Shown here piece after piece: positions 1 to 8,386 of a DNA stretch of 64,000 nucleotides. Where the stretch lies: contig NZ_CP061378.1 of the NCBI RefSeq assembly GCF_015624485.1, positions 1,302,001 through 1,366,000 on the forward strand, written 5' to 3'. Both the position numbers and the translations under genes were made by a program. The notes under the pieces were generated by a model. That model saw only the letters and a program-made list of their open reading frames with translations. It made no database searches and was not told where the DNA came from. Source of the stretch: Bradyrhizobium genosp. L (GTDB taxonomy: Bacteria; Pseudomonadota; Alphaproteobacteria; Rhizobiales; Xanthobacteraceae). Numbering within the stretch: position 1 is the stretch's first letter; every line of letters begins with the position of its first letter.

Positions 1-47
1 CCTTCGGCGTCCGCCGCCTGCAGGCGCGCATTGCCATTGTCAGATAG
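1..47 (+). CDS. C-terminal tail of a probable amino-acid ABC permease (partial)
   Basis: The window opens inside a gene. Frame 3 reads FGVRRLQARIAIVR and then a TAG stop at 45-47, only 14 residues. The identity cannot be read from so little sequence. It is proposed only because permease genes usually precede gltL-type ATPase genes on the same strand, and the next gene is such an ATPase. The gap to it is 190 bp and holds a palindromic repeat. Confidence 0.4.
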   Translation, partial: FGVRRLQARIAIVR

Positions 48-83
48 CGCCATGGCATCGATGGTTCGAGCGACGGACTTCTT

Positions 84-204
84 CACCTCTCCCACAGGGA
101 GAGGTCGGCGCGCAGCGCCGGGTGAGGGGTCCTGGTCCATCGATGGAGCAAAACCCCTCACCCGGATCGCTGACGCGATCCGACCTCTCCCGATGGGAGA
201 GGTG
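84..204. repeat. Dispersed palindromic element (family E)
   Basis: The left arm CACCTCTCCCACAGGGAGAG is answered by CTCTCCCGATGGGAGAGGTG at the right end, and an inner GGGTGAGGGG/CCCCTCACCC pair lies between them. The whole can fold as a nested cruciform. It occupies the gap between the permease tail and the ABC ATPase. No other copy of this family is in the window. Confidence 0.75.
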
Positions 205-237
205 ACGCACCGTATTAGCTGCAACCGTTGAGCCATC

Positions 238-969
238 ATGATCGAGATCAACCACATCAACAAATGGTACGGGCCGAGCTTCCAGGTGCTGAAGGACTGC
301 ACCACCAGCGTCGCCAAGGGCGAGGTGGTGGTGGTCTGCGGTCCGTCAGGTTCGGGCAAGTCGACCCTGATCAAATGCGTCAACGCGCTGGAGCCGATCC
401 AGGGCGGCGACATCACGCTCGACGGCATCAAGGTCAACGATCCCAAGACCAATTTGCCGAAGCTGCGCTCCCGCGTCGGCATGGTGTTTCAGCATTTCGA
501 GCTGTTCCCGCATCTGCGCATCATCGACAATCTCTGCTTGGCGCAGGAAAAAGTGCTGGGCCGCAAGCATGACGACGCGCTCGCCAAGGGCATGAAGCTG
601 CTGGACCGGGTGGGCTTGAACGATCACGCCAAGAAGTTTCCGGCGGAGTTGTCCGGCGGCCAGCAGCAGCGCGTCGCGATCGCGCGGGCGCTCGCCATGG
701 ACCCGATCGCGATGCTGTTCGACGAGCCGACCTCGGCGCTCGATCCCGAAATGATCAGCGAGGTGCTCGACGTGATGGTCGACCTCGCCCGCGAGGGCAT
801 GACCATGATGGTCGTCACCCACGAAATGGGCTTTGCCAACAAGGTCGCCGACCGCGTCATCTTCATGGACCGCGGCGAGATCGTCGAGGATGCCAAGAAG
901 GCCGACTTCTTCGGCACCCCCCGCAGCGACCGCGCGCAGAAGTTCTTGTCGAAGATCTTGCAGCACTGA
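238..969 (+). CDS. gltL: Amino-acid ABC transporter ATP-binding protein (GltL/GlnQ type)
   Basis: A 243-residue ATPase that would power polar amino-acid import, probably glutamate/aspartate class, at the inner face of the cytoplasmic membrane. Visible motifs are Walker [10 protein letters not shown] (residues 35-43), the Q-loop in [10 protein letters not shown], signature LSGGQQQR, Walker [13 protein letters not shown] and the H-loop histidine in VVTHEM. The HFELFPHL context is typical of the polar amino-acid uptake subfamily. Length matches the family. It follows the presumed permease tail on the same strand. Substrate specificity is inferred from the family, because the binding protein lies outside the window. 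Confidence 0.9.
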   Translation: MIEINHINKWYGPSFQVLKDCTTSVAKGEVVVVCGPSGSGKSTLIKCVNALEPIQGGDITLDGIKVNDPKTNLPKLRSRVGMVFQHFELFPHLRIIDNLCLAQEKVLGRKHDDALAKGMKLLDRVGLNDHAKKFPAELSGGQQQRVAIARALAMDPIAMLFDEPTSALDPEMISEVLDVMVDLAREGMTMMVVTHEMGFANKVADRVIFMDRGEIVEDAKKADFFGTPRSDRAQKFLSKILQH

Positions 970-1043
970 GGGGCCACATCGGCCAAATCCGTCATCCTGA
1001 GAGGATGTGGATGCACAATTCTCGATGACGCAACGTATGCGAT

Positions 1044-1184
1044 GTCGTCCCGGCCTAGTGCGCAATTGCGCACGGGAGCCGGGACCCATAACCACTGAAG
1101 GTCATTGTTGTGCTACGCTGGAGCCGCAGCTTTCTTTAACAACTCAACCCTGTGGTAATGGGTCCCGGCCTTCGCCGGGACGAC
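1044..1184. repeat. Composite palindromic element, family A copy 1
   Basis: Two inward-facing arms, GTCGTCCCGGC... (from 1044) and ...GCCGGGACGAC (ending 1184), bracket about 70 bp of interior sequence. The left arm is a variant carrying an extra small palindrome around GTGCGCAATTGCGCAC. Related copies lie at 4552-4674 and 17404-17525. It fills most of the 319-bp gap between the ABC ATPase and the aminotransferase; the rest of that gap shows nothing definite except a degraded CGTCATCCTGAG fragment near 990-1030. Confidence 0.75.
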
Positions 1185-1288
1185 GAGGGGGATTCGTGCG
1201 GCTGGCGTTGCGCCGGAGGGTTTATCCGCATTAACAATTTGCGTATAGGAAAGGGCAGAACCAGCCCTTCGTCCGCAGGAGAACTCGC

Positions 1289-2149
1289 GTGGAAAAGATC
1301 GCTTACGTCAACGGCTCGTTCGTGCCGCACTCCGAGGCCAAGGTCTCGGTGTTCGACCGCGGCTTCCTGTTCGCCGACGGCATCTACGAAGTGGCGGCGG
1401 TGCTCGACGGCAAGTTGATCGACAACGCCTCGCATCTGGCACGGCTGAAGCGCTCGGTCGGCGAGATCGAGCTGGCGCTGCCGGAGACGCTGGAGCGGAT
1501 CGAGGCGATCCAGAAGGAGCTCGTTGCGCGCAACAACCTCGTCAACGGCATGGTCTATCTCGAAGTCACCCGCGGCGCCGACAAGGGCCGCGACTTCCCG
1601 TTCCCCAAGGCCGACGTCACGCCGACGCTGGTGATGTTCACTTCCGAAAAGGACATCATCAACGCGCCGTCGGCCAAATCAGGCATCAACGTCATCACCG
1701 TGCCGGACATCCGCTGGGAACGTCGCGACATCAAGAGTGTGGCGCTGCTCGCGCAAGTGCTGGCCAAGCAGGCTGCCGCGGCGGCGGGCGCCGGCGAGGC
1801 CTGGATGATCGAGGACGGCAAGGTCACCGAAGGCGGGTCGTCGTCGGCCTTCATCGTCACCCAGGACGACGTCATCGTGACCCGACAGAACGGCAACGAG
1901 ATCCTGCCCGGCTGCACCCGCAAGGCGGTGGTCAAGCTCGCCGAGGAGCGCCAGCTCCGCATCGAGGAACGCGCCTTCACGGTGGAAGAGGCGCTCGCCG
2001 CCAAGGAAGCCTTCATCACCAGCGCCTCGGTGTTCGTGCAGGGCGTGGTCAAGGTCGACGGCAAGCCGGTCGGCAACGGCAAGGTCGGCCCGATGACGGA
2101 GCGTTTGCGCGAGATCTATGTCGAGTTCGCCAAGGCGACGGCGGTCTAA
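1289..2149 (+). CDS. dat: D-amino-acid aminotransferase (PLP fold class IV)
   Basis: A 286-residue branched-chain/D-alanine aminotransferase-family enzyme, probably interconverting D-alanine and D-glutamate with 2-oxo acids in the cytoplasm. The start is GTG at 1289, with AGGAG a few bases upstream. The N-terminal VFDRGFLFADGIYEV segment and the catalytic lysine in RRDIKS (K149, forming the PLP aldimine) are class IV hallmarks, as is the later EGGSSSAF segment. It could act on peptidoglycan precursors or on D-amino-acid catabolism. The single gene stands alone after a repeat, with a convergent neighbour, so context adds little. Confidence 0.88.
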   Translation: MEKIAYVNGSFVPHSEAKVSVFDRGFLFADGIYEVAAVLDGKLIDNASHLARLKRSVGEIELALPETLERIEAIQKELVARNNLVNGMVYLEVTRGADKGRDFPFPKADVTPTLVMFTSEKDIINAPSAKSGINVITVPDIRWERRDIKSVALLAQVLAKQAAAAAGAGEAWMIEDGKVTEGGSSSAFIVTQDDVIVTRQNGNEILPGCTRKAVVKLAEERQLRIEERAFTVEEALAAKEAFITSASVFVQGVVKVDGKPVGNGKVGPMTERLREIYVEFAKATAV

Positions 2150-2168
2150 TTGTTCCGCATTCTCCAGT

Positions 2169-2272
2169 GTCGTCGCCCGGCTTGACCGGGTGACCCAGTA
2201 TTCCAGAGACAGCAGTGCTTGAGCCGAAAGGCCCCGGCGTACTGGGTGCCCCGCTCAAGGCGGGGCATGACA
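2169..2272. repeat. Dispersed palindromic element, family D copy 1
   Basis: The element starts GTCGTCGCCCGGCTTGACCGG and ends with CCCCGCTCAAGGCGGGGCATGAC, two hairpin-forming arms around a degenerate CCCAGTA/TACTGGG inner pair. It lies in the convergent gap between the aminotransferase and the AhpD-like gene, where it could act as a bidirectional terminator. A second family D copy is at 45042-45128. Confidence 0.7.
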
Positions 2273-2300
2273 GCGGAGTGTGGGCCGGGCAGCGATGCCC

Positions 2301-2759
2301 TCACGCCGCAACCTTCACCTTCACGGGATGCACTGCACGGAAGCCGATCGCGATCCGGTTCCAGGCGTTGATCGCTCCGATCAGCGTGGTGAGGTTGACC
2401 AGCTCGGTGTCCGAGAACTGGGCGTGCACCGCATCGTAGTCGGCGTCGGGCGCGTGGGTTTTCGCGACCAGCGTCAGTGCTTCGGTCCAGGCCAGCGCGG
2501 CGCGCTCGCGATCCGAATAAAGCGGCGATTCGCGCCAGGCGTTGAGGAGATAGAGCCGCTGTTCGGTCTCGCCGTGCTTGCGGGCGTCGTCGGTGTGCAT
2601 GTTGATGCAATAGGCACAGCCATTGATCTGCGAGGCGCGGGTCTTGACCAGCTCGATCAGCGACTGCTCGAGGCCGCTGGCGCTGATCTGGTTTTCCACG
2701 GCGACCAGCGCCTTGATGGTCTCGGGGGCGGCTTGGTAGAAGTTCATGCGGGGCTTCAT
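2301..2759 (-). CDS. Carboxymuconolactone decarboxylase/AhpD-like protein
   Basis: A 152-residue member of the AhpD/carboxymuconolactone decarboxylase superfamily. The redox-active CAYC pair (C48, C51) and H55 lie in the standard ExxKxRxSxxNxCxYCxxxH context, so a peroxidase-reductase or thiol-disulfide role fits better than lactone decarboxylation. The ATG at 2759 is preceded by AAAGGAG; an open frame continues upstream inside the transporter gene but is an out-of-frame artefact. It begins 29 bp after the emrB-like gene and is probably co-transcribed, suggesting a protective role beside efflux. The substrate is unknown. Confidence 0.85.
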   Translation of the reverse strand: MKPRMNFYQAAPETIKALVAVENQISASGLEQSLIELVKTRASQINGCAYCINMHTDDARKHGETEQRLYLLNAWRESPLYSDRERAALAWTEALTLVAKTHAPDADYDAVHAQFSDTELVNLTTLIGAINAWNRIAIGFRAVHPVKVKVAA

Positions 2760-2788
2760 GGCGGTTCTCCTTTGCCTGATGACTGAAA

Positions 2789-4396
2789 TTAGTGCGCGCC
2801 GCCGCCGGCGAGCGCGCCGGGCTTCTTCAAGAACAGTCCCGCGATCAGCGCCACGATCAGGGCGGCACCGAGCAGGTAGAAGGTGTCGCTGAAGGCGAGG
2901 ATGAAGGACTGCTTCTGCACGATCTTGCCGATCGCGACGAAGGCGCGGCTGGTGGCATCGAGCTGGTTGGCGACGCCGTGGCTCATGAAATACTGGGTCA
3001 GCTGGTCGATCCGGGTGCGGGTCGCCTGATCGAACAGCGAGATCTGCTCGCTCAGCACGTTGGAGTGATACTGTTCGCGCTTGGTCAGCAGCGTTTGCAG
3101 GATGGCGATGCCGACGGCGCCGCCGAGATTGCGCATCATGTTGAACAGGCCGGAGGCGGAGCCCGCATTCTCCGGCTCGATGCCCGCCGTCGCGACCGCG
3201 GACAGCGGCGCCATCACCAGTGCTTGACCGATGGCGCGGACGATGTTGGGCCAGAACAGCTGGTCGGTGGCGTAGTCGTTGGTCATGAAGATGTTCATGA
3301 AGTTGGAGCCGGCGAACAGCGCAAAGCCTGCGCCAATCAGGATCCGGGCATCGAAGCGCTGCATCAGCCGCGGCACCAGCGGGATCAGCAACAGCTGCGG
3401 CAATCCGGTCCACGCCAGCACCATGCCGATCTGCTCGGCATTGTAGCCCTGGATGCGCGACAGATACTGCGGCAGGATGAACACCGAGCCGTACAGCGCG
3501 ACGCCGAGCAGGAAATTCGCCAGCATGCCGAAGCCGAAATTGCGCCGCACCAGCAGGCGCAGATTGAGCAGCGGCTTCTCCGTGGTGAGCTCGATCACCA
3601 GGAAGGCGGTCAGCGCCACCGCCGCGATGACGGACAGGCGGACGATGAAGTCCGAGCCGAACCAGTCGTCCTTGTTGCCCTCTTCGAGCACGGTCTGCAG
3701 CGCGGCAAGCCCGATCGCCATGGTGACGATGCCGAACCAGTCGCCCTGGCGGAGCAGCGAGAGCTTCATCGGGCTCGACTCCAGCGAGAAGTACAGCATG
3801 CCGATCATGATCGCGCCGGGCACCAGGTTGACATAGAAGATGTACTGCCAGCCCCAGTTCTCGGTGAGATAGCCGCCGATGGTCGGGCCGATCGCCGGCG
3901 CGAACGTCGCCGAGATCGCAAACAGCGCCAGCCCGATCGGCTGCTTCGCCCGCGGCAGCAGCGTGATGATCAGCGTGAATGCCAGCGGGATCAGCACGCC
4001 GCCGCAGAACCCCTGCACGGCGCGCAACACAATCATCTGCGGCAGGTCCTGCGCCAGCGCGCAGGCCGCCGAGAACACCAGGAACAGGACGGCATTGACG
4101 AGCAGATATTTGCGCACCGAGAACACCTGGGCGAGCCAGCCGCTCAGTGGGATCACGATGATCTCGGCGATCAGATACGAGGTCGAGATCCAGCCGCCGT
4201 CATCGATGCCGGCCCCGATTGCGCCCTGCACGTCGGCAAGCGAGGCGTTGACGATCTGGATGTTGAGCACCGCCATGAACGCCCCGAGATTGGCGCCGAT
4301 CACCGCGATCCAGGTCTTGGCGGAGACCGTGGGCGCGACTGGCGTTGCGGGCGCATTGAGGGCGGCAGGGTTGGCTGTAGGCTGTAGTGCGGTCAT
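2789..4396 (-). CDS. emrB: DHA2-family MFS multidrug efflux permease (EmrB-like)
   Basis: A 535-residue major-facilitator protein of the 14-TM DHA2 drug:H+ antiporter family, the inner-membrane pump of an EmrAB-type tripartite exporter. The first helix reads IAVIGANLGAFMAVLNIQIV, followed by the conserved DGGWISTSYLIAEIIVIPLSGWL segment, and the sequence alternates hydrophobic blocks throughout. Together with the HlyD-like gene upstream it forms an export pair. An operator-like element at 4446-4493 duplicates the one in front of the divergent emrA/lysR pair, so this gene probably has its own regulated promoter in addition to read-through. Confidence 0.9.
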   Translation of the reverse strand: MTALQPTANPAALNAPATPVAPTVSAKTWIAVIGANLGAFMAVLNIQIVNASLADVQGAIGAGIDDGGWISTSYLIAEIIVIPLSGWLAQVFSVRKYLLVNAVLFLVFSAACALAQDLPQMIVLRAVQGFCGGVLIPLAFTLIITLLPRAKQPIGLALFAISATFAPAIGPTIGGYLTENWGWQYIFYVNLVPGAIMIGMLYFSLESSPMKLSLLRQGDWFGIVTMAIGLAALQTVLEEGNKDDWFGSDFIVRLSVIAAVALTAFLVIELTTEKPLLNLRLLVRRNFGFGMLANFLLGVALYGSVFILPQYLSRIQGYNAEQIGMVLAWTGLPQLLLIPLVPRLMQRFDARILIGAGFALFAGSNFMNIFMTNDYATDQLFWPNIVRAIGQALVMAPLSAVATAGIEPENAGSASGLFNMMRNLGGAVGIAILQTLLTKREQYHSNVLSEQISLFDQATRTRIDQLTQYFMSHGVANQLDATSRAFVAIGKIVQKQSFILAFSDTFYLLGAALIVALIAGLFLKKPGALAGGGAH

Positions 4397-4445
4397 CGGA
4401 ATTCTCTGCGTTGGTGCAGAGAGGATGCATTACGAAGCCGGCTTC

Positions 4446-4493
4446 GATAATCGGGGAAAGAGCGGAAGGATTGTTGGGCGATGATTGATAATC
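4446..4493. promoter_or_regulatory. Probable LysR operator upstream of emrB
   Basis: GATAATC occurs at 4446-4452 and again at 4487-4493, exactly 41 bp apart. The intervening sequence (GGAAAGAGCGGAAGGATT core) aligns with that between the two GATAATC motifs at 5935-5982, giving 32 matches in 48 positions by hand. It ends 50 bp or more before the emrB start on the strand used by emrB. I infer binding by the LysR protein at 6011-6922. Confidence 0.65.
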
Positions 4494-4551
4494 GTTGCCC
4501 GATGGTGAGGCTCGGGTACCTCGTCCCGCTCAGGCACACCGTATCCAAAGC

Positions 4552-4674
4552 GTCGTCCCGGCGAAGGCCGGGACCCATAATCACAAATCACGGTTGCTGC
4601 GCGCAGCTCGACCGACGAGGCGCGTTTCACAACTTCTGCCGCGGAGTATGGGTCCCGGCCTTCGCCGGGACGAC
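4552..4674. repeat. Composite palindromic element, family A copy 2
   Basis: A 29-bp self-complementary arm beginning GTCGTCCCGGCGAAGGCCGG is mirrored by GGTCCCGGCCTTCGCCGGGA plus CGAC at the far end, with about 65 bp between. It sits in the 306-bp gap between the emrA-like and emrB-like genes, downstream of emrA, next to the emrB operator. Compared with copy 3 at 17404, the interior shares the CACAAAT and TGCGGAGTATGGG blocks. Confidence 0.8.
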
Positions 4675-4702
4675 GCTGGTTTAGGGAGCAGGCGCCGCAG
4701 CG

Positions 4703-5851
4703 CTATCCCCCATTCGCCCGCGCCGCCGACGCCACGCGTCGCTTCTCGTCGCCCTCCGCCATCACCGTCGCCTTGGTATTGACGGTCGGCAGCGCCGACA
4801 TGCCCGGGCGCAGCAAGCCGGCAAGCTTGTGGTCGTCGAGCACGATCTTCACCGGCACGCGCTGCACGATCTTGGTGAAGTTGCCGGTGGCGTTGTCGGG
4901 CGGCAGCAGCGCGAATTCGAGGCCGCTGGCCGGTGACAGGCTGTCGACATGGCCTTTCAGCGTGGTGTTGCGGAAACTGTCGACGGTGAGCTCGACCGGC
5001 TGGCCGTTGCGTACATGGGTGAGCTGGGTTTCCTTGAAATTGGCGACCACATAGACCGCATCGAGCGGCACCACCGCCATCAGCTGGGTGCCGGCCTGCA
5101 CATACTGGCCGACCCGCAGCGTGCGGGCGCCCACGGTGCCGTCCACAGGCGCGGTGATCTCGGTGTAGGACAGGTTCAGCTCGGCCTGCTGCGCGACTGC
5201 GCGGGCATGATCGAGCTGTGCTGTGGCCTGGGCGCGCTGCGTGCTCAGCACATCGAGCTTGCGTTCGGCCGCTACAGCTGCGGATTTCGCGCCCTCCAGC
5301 TGCGCGGTGTTGGCGCGCAACGCCGCATCGGTCTGCTGCGCGCGCTGGATGGTGCCGGAGCCGGACTTCATCAGCCCGTCGTAGCGGGCCTGTTCCTCCT
5401 GCGCGAATTTCAGATTGGCCTCGGCGGCGTCGACGTCGGCCTTGCTCTGCGCGATCACCGGCTGCTGCAGTGCGAGCTGCGCATCGAGGTTGCGCACCGA
5501 GGCTGTTGCGGCATCGACATCCGCCTTGGCCTGGCTGAGCGCGGTGCGGTAATCGCGGTCGTCGATCTGCGCCAGCACCTGCCCGGCCTTCACCGGCTGG
5601 TTGTCGGTCACCAGCACCCGCGCGATATAGCCCGATACTTTCGGGGCGATGATCGTGGAGTCCGCCTTCACATAGGCGTCGTCGGTCGATTCCAGGTAGC
5701 GGCCGGTGGTGAAATAGTCGTAGCCGAAGTCGCCGGCGACGGCGATACCGAGCGCCACGGCAAGGGCGAGGGCCGCCCGCTTGATCGCCCTGCGGGATGG
5801 GCGCAGGCTGGTTTTGGCAGTTTCCTCAGTGACATAGGTTGCCGTCGACAT
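4703..5851 (-). CDS. emrA: HlyD-family membrane fusion protein (EmrA-like)
   Basis: A 382-residue periplasmic adaptor with one N-terminal membrane anchor (about residues 25-45, RAALALAVALGIAVAGDFGY), a biotinyl-lipoyl-like half (STDDAYVKADSTIIAPKVSG), a long alanine- and glutamine-rich coiled coil from about 90 to 220, then the second lipoyl half (APVDGTVGARTLRVGQYV) and a beta-barrel region. It would link the EmrB-like pump to an outer-membrane channel not encoded here. It is divergent from a LysR gene across a 159-bp region with paired GATAATC motifs. It is separated from emrB by a repeat-bearing 306-bp gap, unusual for a gene pair that is normally contiguous. Confidence 0.9.
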   Translation of the reverse strand: MSTATYVTEETAKTSLRPSRRAIKRAALALAVALGIAVAGDFGYDYFTTGRYLESTDDAYVKADSTIIAPKVSGYIARVLVTDNQPVKAGQVLAQIDDRDYRTALSQAKADVDAATASVRNLDAQLALQQPVIAQSKADVDAAEANLKFAQEEQARYDGLMKSGSGTIQRAQQTDAALRANTAQLEGAKSAAVAAERKLDVLSTQRAQATAQLDHARAVAQQAELNLSYTEITAPVDGTVGARTLRVGQYVQAGTQLMAVVPLDAVYVVANFKETQLTHVRNGQPVELTVDSFRNTTLKGHVDSLSPASGLEFALLPPDNATGNFTKIVQRVPVKIVLDDHKLAGLLRPGMSALPTVNTKATVMAEGDEKRRVASAARANGG

Positions 5852-5934
5852 CGCATCCTCCTGGTCGAGCGCTTCGCGTCCTTCCAGAAAGGGCGCCAGT
5901 TACGGCCCCTTTGATGCAATATCCTCCCCGCTGT

Positions 5935-5982
5935 GATAATCCCGGAAAAACTGGAAGCATTATCAAGCCAGCGCCGATAATC
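5935..5982. promoter_or_regulatory. Probable LysR operator between emrA and lysR
   Basis: GATAATC at 5935-5941 and 5976-5982 are spaced 41 bp, with an inverted ATTATCA at 5959-5965 forming a dyad TGATAAT-N18-ATTATCA with the first. It lies 84 bp before the emrA start and 28 bp before the lysR start, a position that suits both activation of emrA and autoregulation. The arrangement recurs at 4446-4493. Confidence 0.7.
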
Positions 5983-6010
5983 CGGAACTTGCCGACCCAA
6001 GACTTGCCGC

Positions 6011-6922
6011 ATGGATCGCCTGACCAGCCTGACCGCCTTTGTCCGCGTCGTGGACGCCGGAGGCTTTTCCGCGGCCGGCCGCAAGCTCAACATGTCGACC
6101 ACCATGGTCAGCAACCATGTCCAGGCGCTGGAGGATCGGCTTGGCGTGCGGCTGCTCAACCGCACCACGCGCAAGGTCAGCCTGACCGAGGTCGGCCAGG
6201 TCTATTACGACCGCTCAGTCCAGATCCTGGCCGATATCGAGCAGGCCGACGACATCGCCGGCGCCCTGCAATCGGTGCCGCGCGGCACGCTGCGGATCTA
6301 CACCAACACCCATATCGTCCAGTTCCTGTCGCCCGCGGTCGCCGAGTTCCTGGCGACCTATCCCGAGGTCAAGGTCGACCTCACCATCGGCGAGCGTAAT
6401 GTCGATCTGATCGACGAGAATTACGATCTCGCGGTGCGGATGATCCCGCCGCCCGACTCCAGCCTGATCGTGCGCAACATCGCCACCTGGCGCCACGTGC
6501 TGTGCTGCTCGCACGGCTATATCGAACAGCACGGCAAACCCGAGCAACTCGCCGATCTGCAGGCGCGCAATTGCGTTCAGCACGTCAATTATCCCTTCCG
6601 CGACGAGTGGCGCTTCACCGACCGCAAGGGCATGCCGGCCTCGGTGCGGGTCTCCGGCAATCTGATCTCCAACAGCGGCGAGACGCTGCGGCTCGCAGCG
6701 CTGGCCGGCGTCGGTGTCTGGCTGGCCGCAGGGTTCCTCATCCGCGACGATCTGGAATCCGGCGCGCTGGTTCGCCTGCTGCCGGAATACCGGCCGGTCG
6801 AGTTGACGATGAACGCGGTCTATCCGCACCGCCATCATCTGTCGGCCAAGGTGCGCACCTTCATCGACCTCCTGGTGCGCCATGCGACCGAGCAGCAGAA
6901 GCTGATCAATCCGTATTCGTGA
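6011..6922 (+). CDS. LysR-family transcriptional regulator (divergent from emrAB)
   Basis: A 303-residue LysR protein. The winged helix-turn-helix occupies residues 1-60 (MDRLTSLTAFVRVVDAGGFS then STTMVSNHVQALEDRLGVRL), and a periplasmic-binding-protein-like effector domain follows from about residue 90. It resembles the group that controls adjacent export or oxidoreductase genes. ATG 6011 is the first start in frame after the operator. It is divergent from the EmrA-like gene and is the obvious candidate regulator of the whole efflux operon. The inducer is unknown. Confidence 0.92.
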   Translation: MDRLTSLTAFVRVVDAGGFSAAGRKLNMSTTMVSNHVQALEDRLGVRLLNRTTRKVSLTEVGQVYYDRSVQILADIEQADDIAGALQSVPRGTLRIYTNTHIVQFLSPAVAEFLATYPEVKVDLTIGERNVDLIDENYDLAVRMIPPPDSSLIVRNIATWRHVLCCSHGYIEQHGKPEQLADLQARNCVQHVNYPFRDEWRFTDRKGMPASVRVSGNLISNSGETLRLAALAGVGVWLAAGFLIRDDLESGALVRLLPEYRPVELTMNAVYPHRHHLSAKVRTFIDLLVRHATEQQKLINPYS

Positions 6923-6957
6923 TGATGGTTGAGAGAGCCGCGTGCTCAATCCATCAC

Positions 6958-7060
6958 CGTCATCCTGAGGAGCCGCGCAGCGGCGTCTCGAAGGATCGAC
7001 GGCCACCGCCCGGGCCGTGCATCCTTCGAGGCTCGCAAGAGCTCGCACCTCAGGATGACG
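6958..7060. repeat. Dispersed palindromic element, family C
   Basis: CGTCATCCTGAGGAGCCGCG at the left end is mirrored by CGCACCTCAGGATGACG at the right end, with an inner TCGAAGGATCGA/CATCCTTCGAGG pair. It lies in the convergent gap between the LysR gene and the NHL-repeat gene. Degraded fragments of the same arm are visible near 991-1030 and 15243-15262. Confidence 0.75.
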
Positions 7061-7079
7061 GGATTGGCAGCAGCACTGC

Positions 7080-7160
7080 GTAGGGTGGGCAAAGCGAAGC
7101 GTGCCCACCGTCAAGTGACGTGCTCGGGAGGGTGGGCACGCTGCGCTTTGCCCACCCTAC
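7080..7160. repeat. Dispersed palindromic element, family B copy 1
   Basis: GTAGGGTGGGCAAAGCGAAG is mirrored at the right end by CGCTTTGCCCACCCTAC. It lies 20 bp after the family C element and 13 bp before the stop of the convergent NHL-repeat gene. Close copies occur at 44300-44385, and a diverged one at 15270-15353. Confidence 0.8.
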
Positions 7161-7172
7161 GAAGCTACAACA

Positions 7173-8243
7173 TCACGGCTTCAGCAGCAGCTTCTGCACC
7201 CGCCAGTTCAAGAGCTCGGCGACGTACAGCACATTCTCCGACGGGCACGCCATCGCGTGGATCCAGCCGAATTGCTTCAACTGCTTGCCGGATTGCCCGA
7301 GCATGCCGAGCACCTTGCCGTCGAGCGACAGCTTGTAGATGCGGCCGGGCCAGGCGTCCGACGAGTATAGCACCTGGTGCGGCGGCGGGGTGATGCAGAT
7401 CGCCCAGGGCGAGCCCGGATGGAAGGTGCCGCCGGCCATCATCGCCTCGTCGGGAATCTTGCCGATCGCGGGCCGGGCATCTGGCGGCACCGGCACGTCG
7501 ATCGTGAACTGGCGCAGGAATTTGCCGTCCTTGTCGAACACCTGGATGCGGTGATTGCCACGGTCGGCGACATAGACATTGTCGTCGGCGTCGGTCGCGA
7601 TCGAATGCGGCGTGTTGAACTGGCCGGGCTCCTTGCCGCGGTCGCCCCACGACTTCAGCCAGTTGCCGTCCTTGTCGACCTTGGCGACGCGCGAATTGAT
7701 GTAGCCGTCGCTGATGAAGGTGTCGCCGGCCTTGTCGCAGGCGACATCGGTGACCTGGCGGAAGCGGCCGTCCTCGGCCGGCAGCGGCGGCTTCGGATGC
7801 TTCAGCGGCGCGGTGTCCTCGTCGGAGGCCTCCTGCTTGCGGCCGAACACCATCACGACGCGGCCCTCGGGATCGAACTTGATCACCATGCCCGAACCCT
7901 TGTCGGTGACCCAGATATTGTCCTGCGGATCGATCTTCACGGTGTGCCCGAACGACCAGGCATAGAGGTTCTTGCCGATCTCCCTGACATATTTGCCTTG
8001 GGCGTCGAACTCGAGCAGTTGCGTCGCCGCGGCGGCATAGGCCGGGCCATTGGTGTTGCCGCGCGACAGCACGAAGACGTGTCCCTTGGAATTGAGCGAG
8101 ACGCCCGAGGCCTCGCCGAAATACATGTTGGTCGGCAGCTTGAGCGGATTGGGCACGGACTCGAAGGCGATGGTGGGAACCGCCTGCTGCGCGAACGCTT
8201 GTGGTGCGATCAGCAGCATCAATCCGGCGAGCCAGTGCCTCAT
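7173..8243 (-). CDS. Exported NHL-repeat beta-propeller protein
   Basis: A 356-residue protein with a signal peptide (MRHWLAGLMLLIAPQAFA, cleavage near AFA-QQ) followed by repeated NHL-type blades such as DPQDNIWVTDKGSGMVIKFD and DADDNVYVADRGNHRIQVFD. These predict a six-bladed propeller like that of peptidyl-alpha-hydroxyglycine alpha-amidating lyase, but catalytic identity cannot be judged from the repeats, and peptide amidation in this bacterium would be surprising. The ATG at 8243 is chosen over one at 8258 because GGAGG lies five bases before it and the signal peptide begins there. It is divergent from a Bug receptor gene. Confidence 0.85.
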   Translation of the reverse strand: MRHWLAGLMLLIAPQAFAQQAVPTIAFESVPNPLKLPTNMYFGEASGVSLNSKGHVFVLSRGNTNGPAYAAAATQLLEFDAQGKYVREIGKNLYAWSFGHTVKIDPQDNIWVTDKGSGMVIKFDPEGRVVMVFGRKQEASDEDTAPLKHPKPPLPAEDGRFRQVTDVACDKAGDTFISDGYINSRVAKVDKDGNWLKSWGDRGKEPGQFNTPHSIATDADDNVYVADRGNHRIQVFDKDGKFLRQFTIDVPVPPDARPAIGKIPDEAMMAGGTFHPGSPWAICITPPPHQVLYSSDAWPGRIYKLSLDGKVLGMLGQSGKQLKQFGWIHAMACPSENVLYVAELLNWRVQKLLLKP

Positions 8244-8386
8244 ACCATCCTCCCACATGATTTTCGGCGCGGATGCTAGTCGATGGCATCAGGCGGCACA
8301 TGTCCGCGCCGCGTCATGCCACTCATCGTCCATTGCATGGCGCAGCCGTGTATGAAGGCTGCATCGCTCGCCGCCGGGGGCCTGCC

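Noticed and set aside
991..1030. CGTCATCCTGAG...CTCGATGACG as a further family C element
   Set aside because: Only the outer ends resemble family C and no inner arms remain; at best a degraded relic.
2792..4387. A 531-codon plus-strand frame opposite emrB
   Set aside because: Mirror of a high-GC gene; the translation is Gln/Arg/Asp-rich with no hydrophobic pattern, and the minus strand encodes a complete DHA2 transporter.
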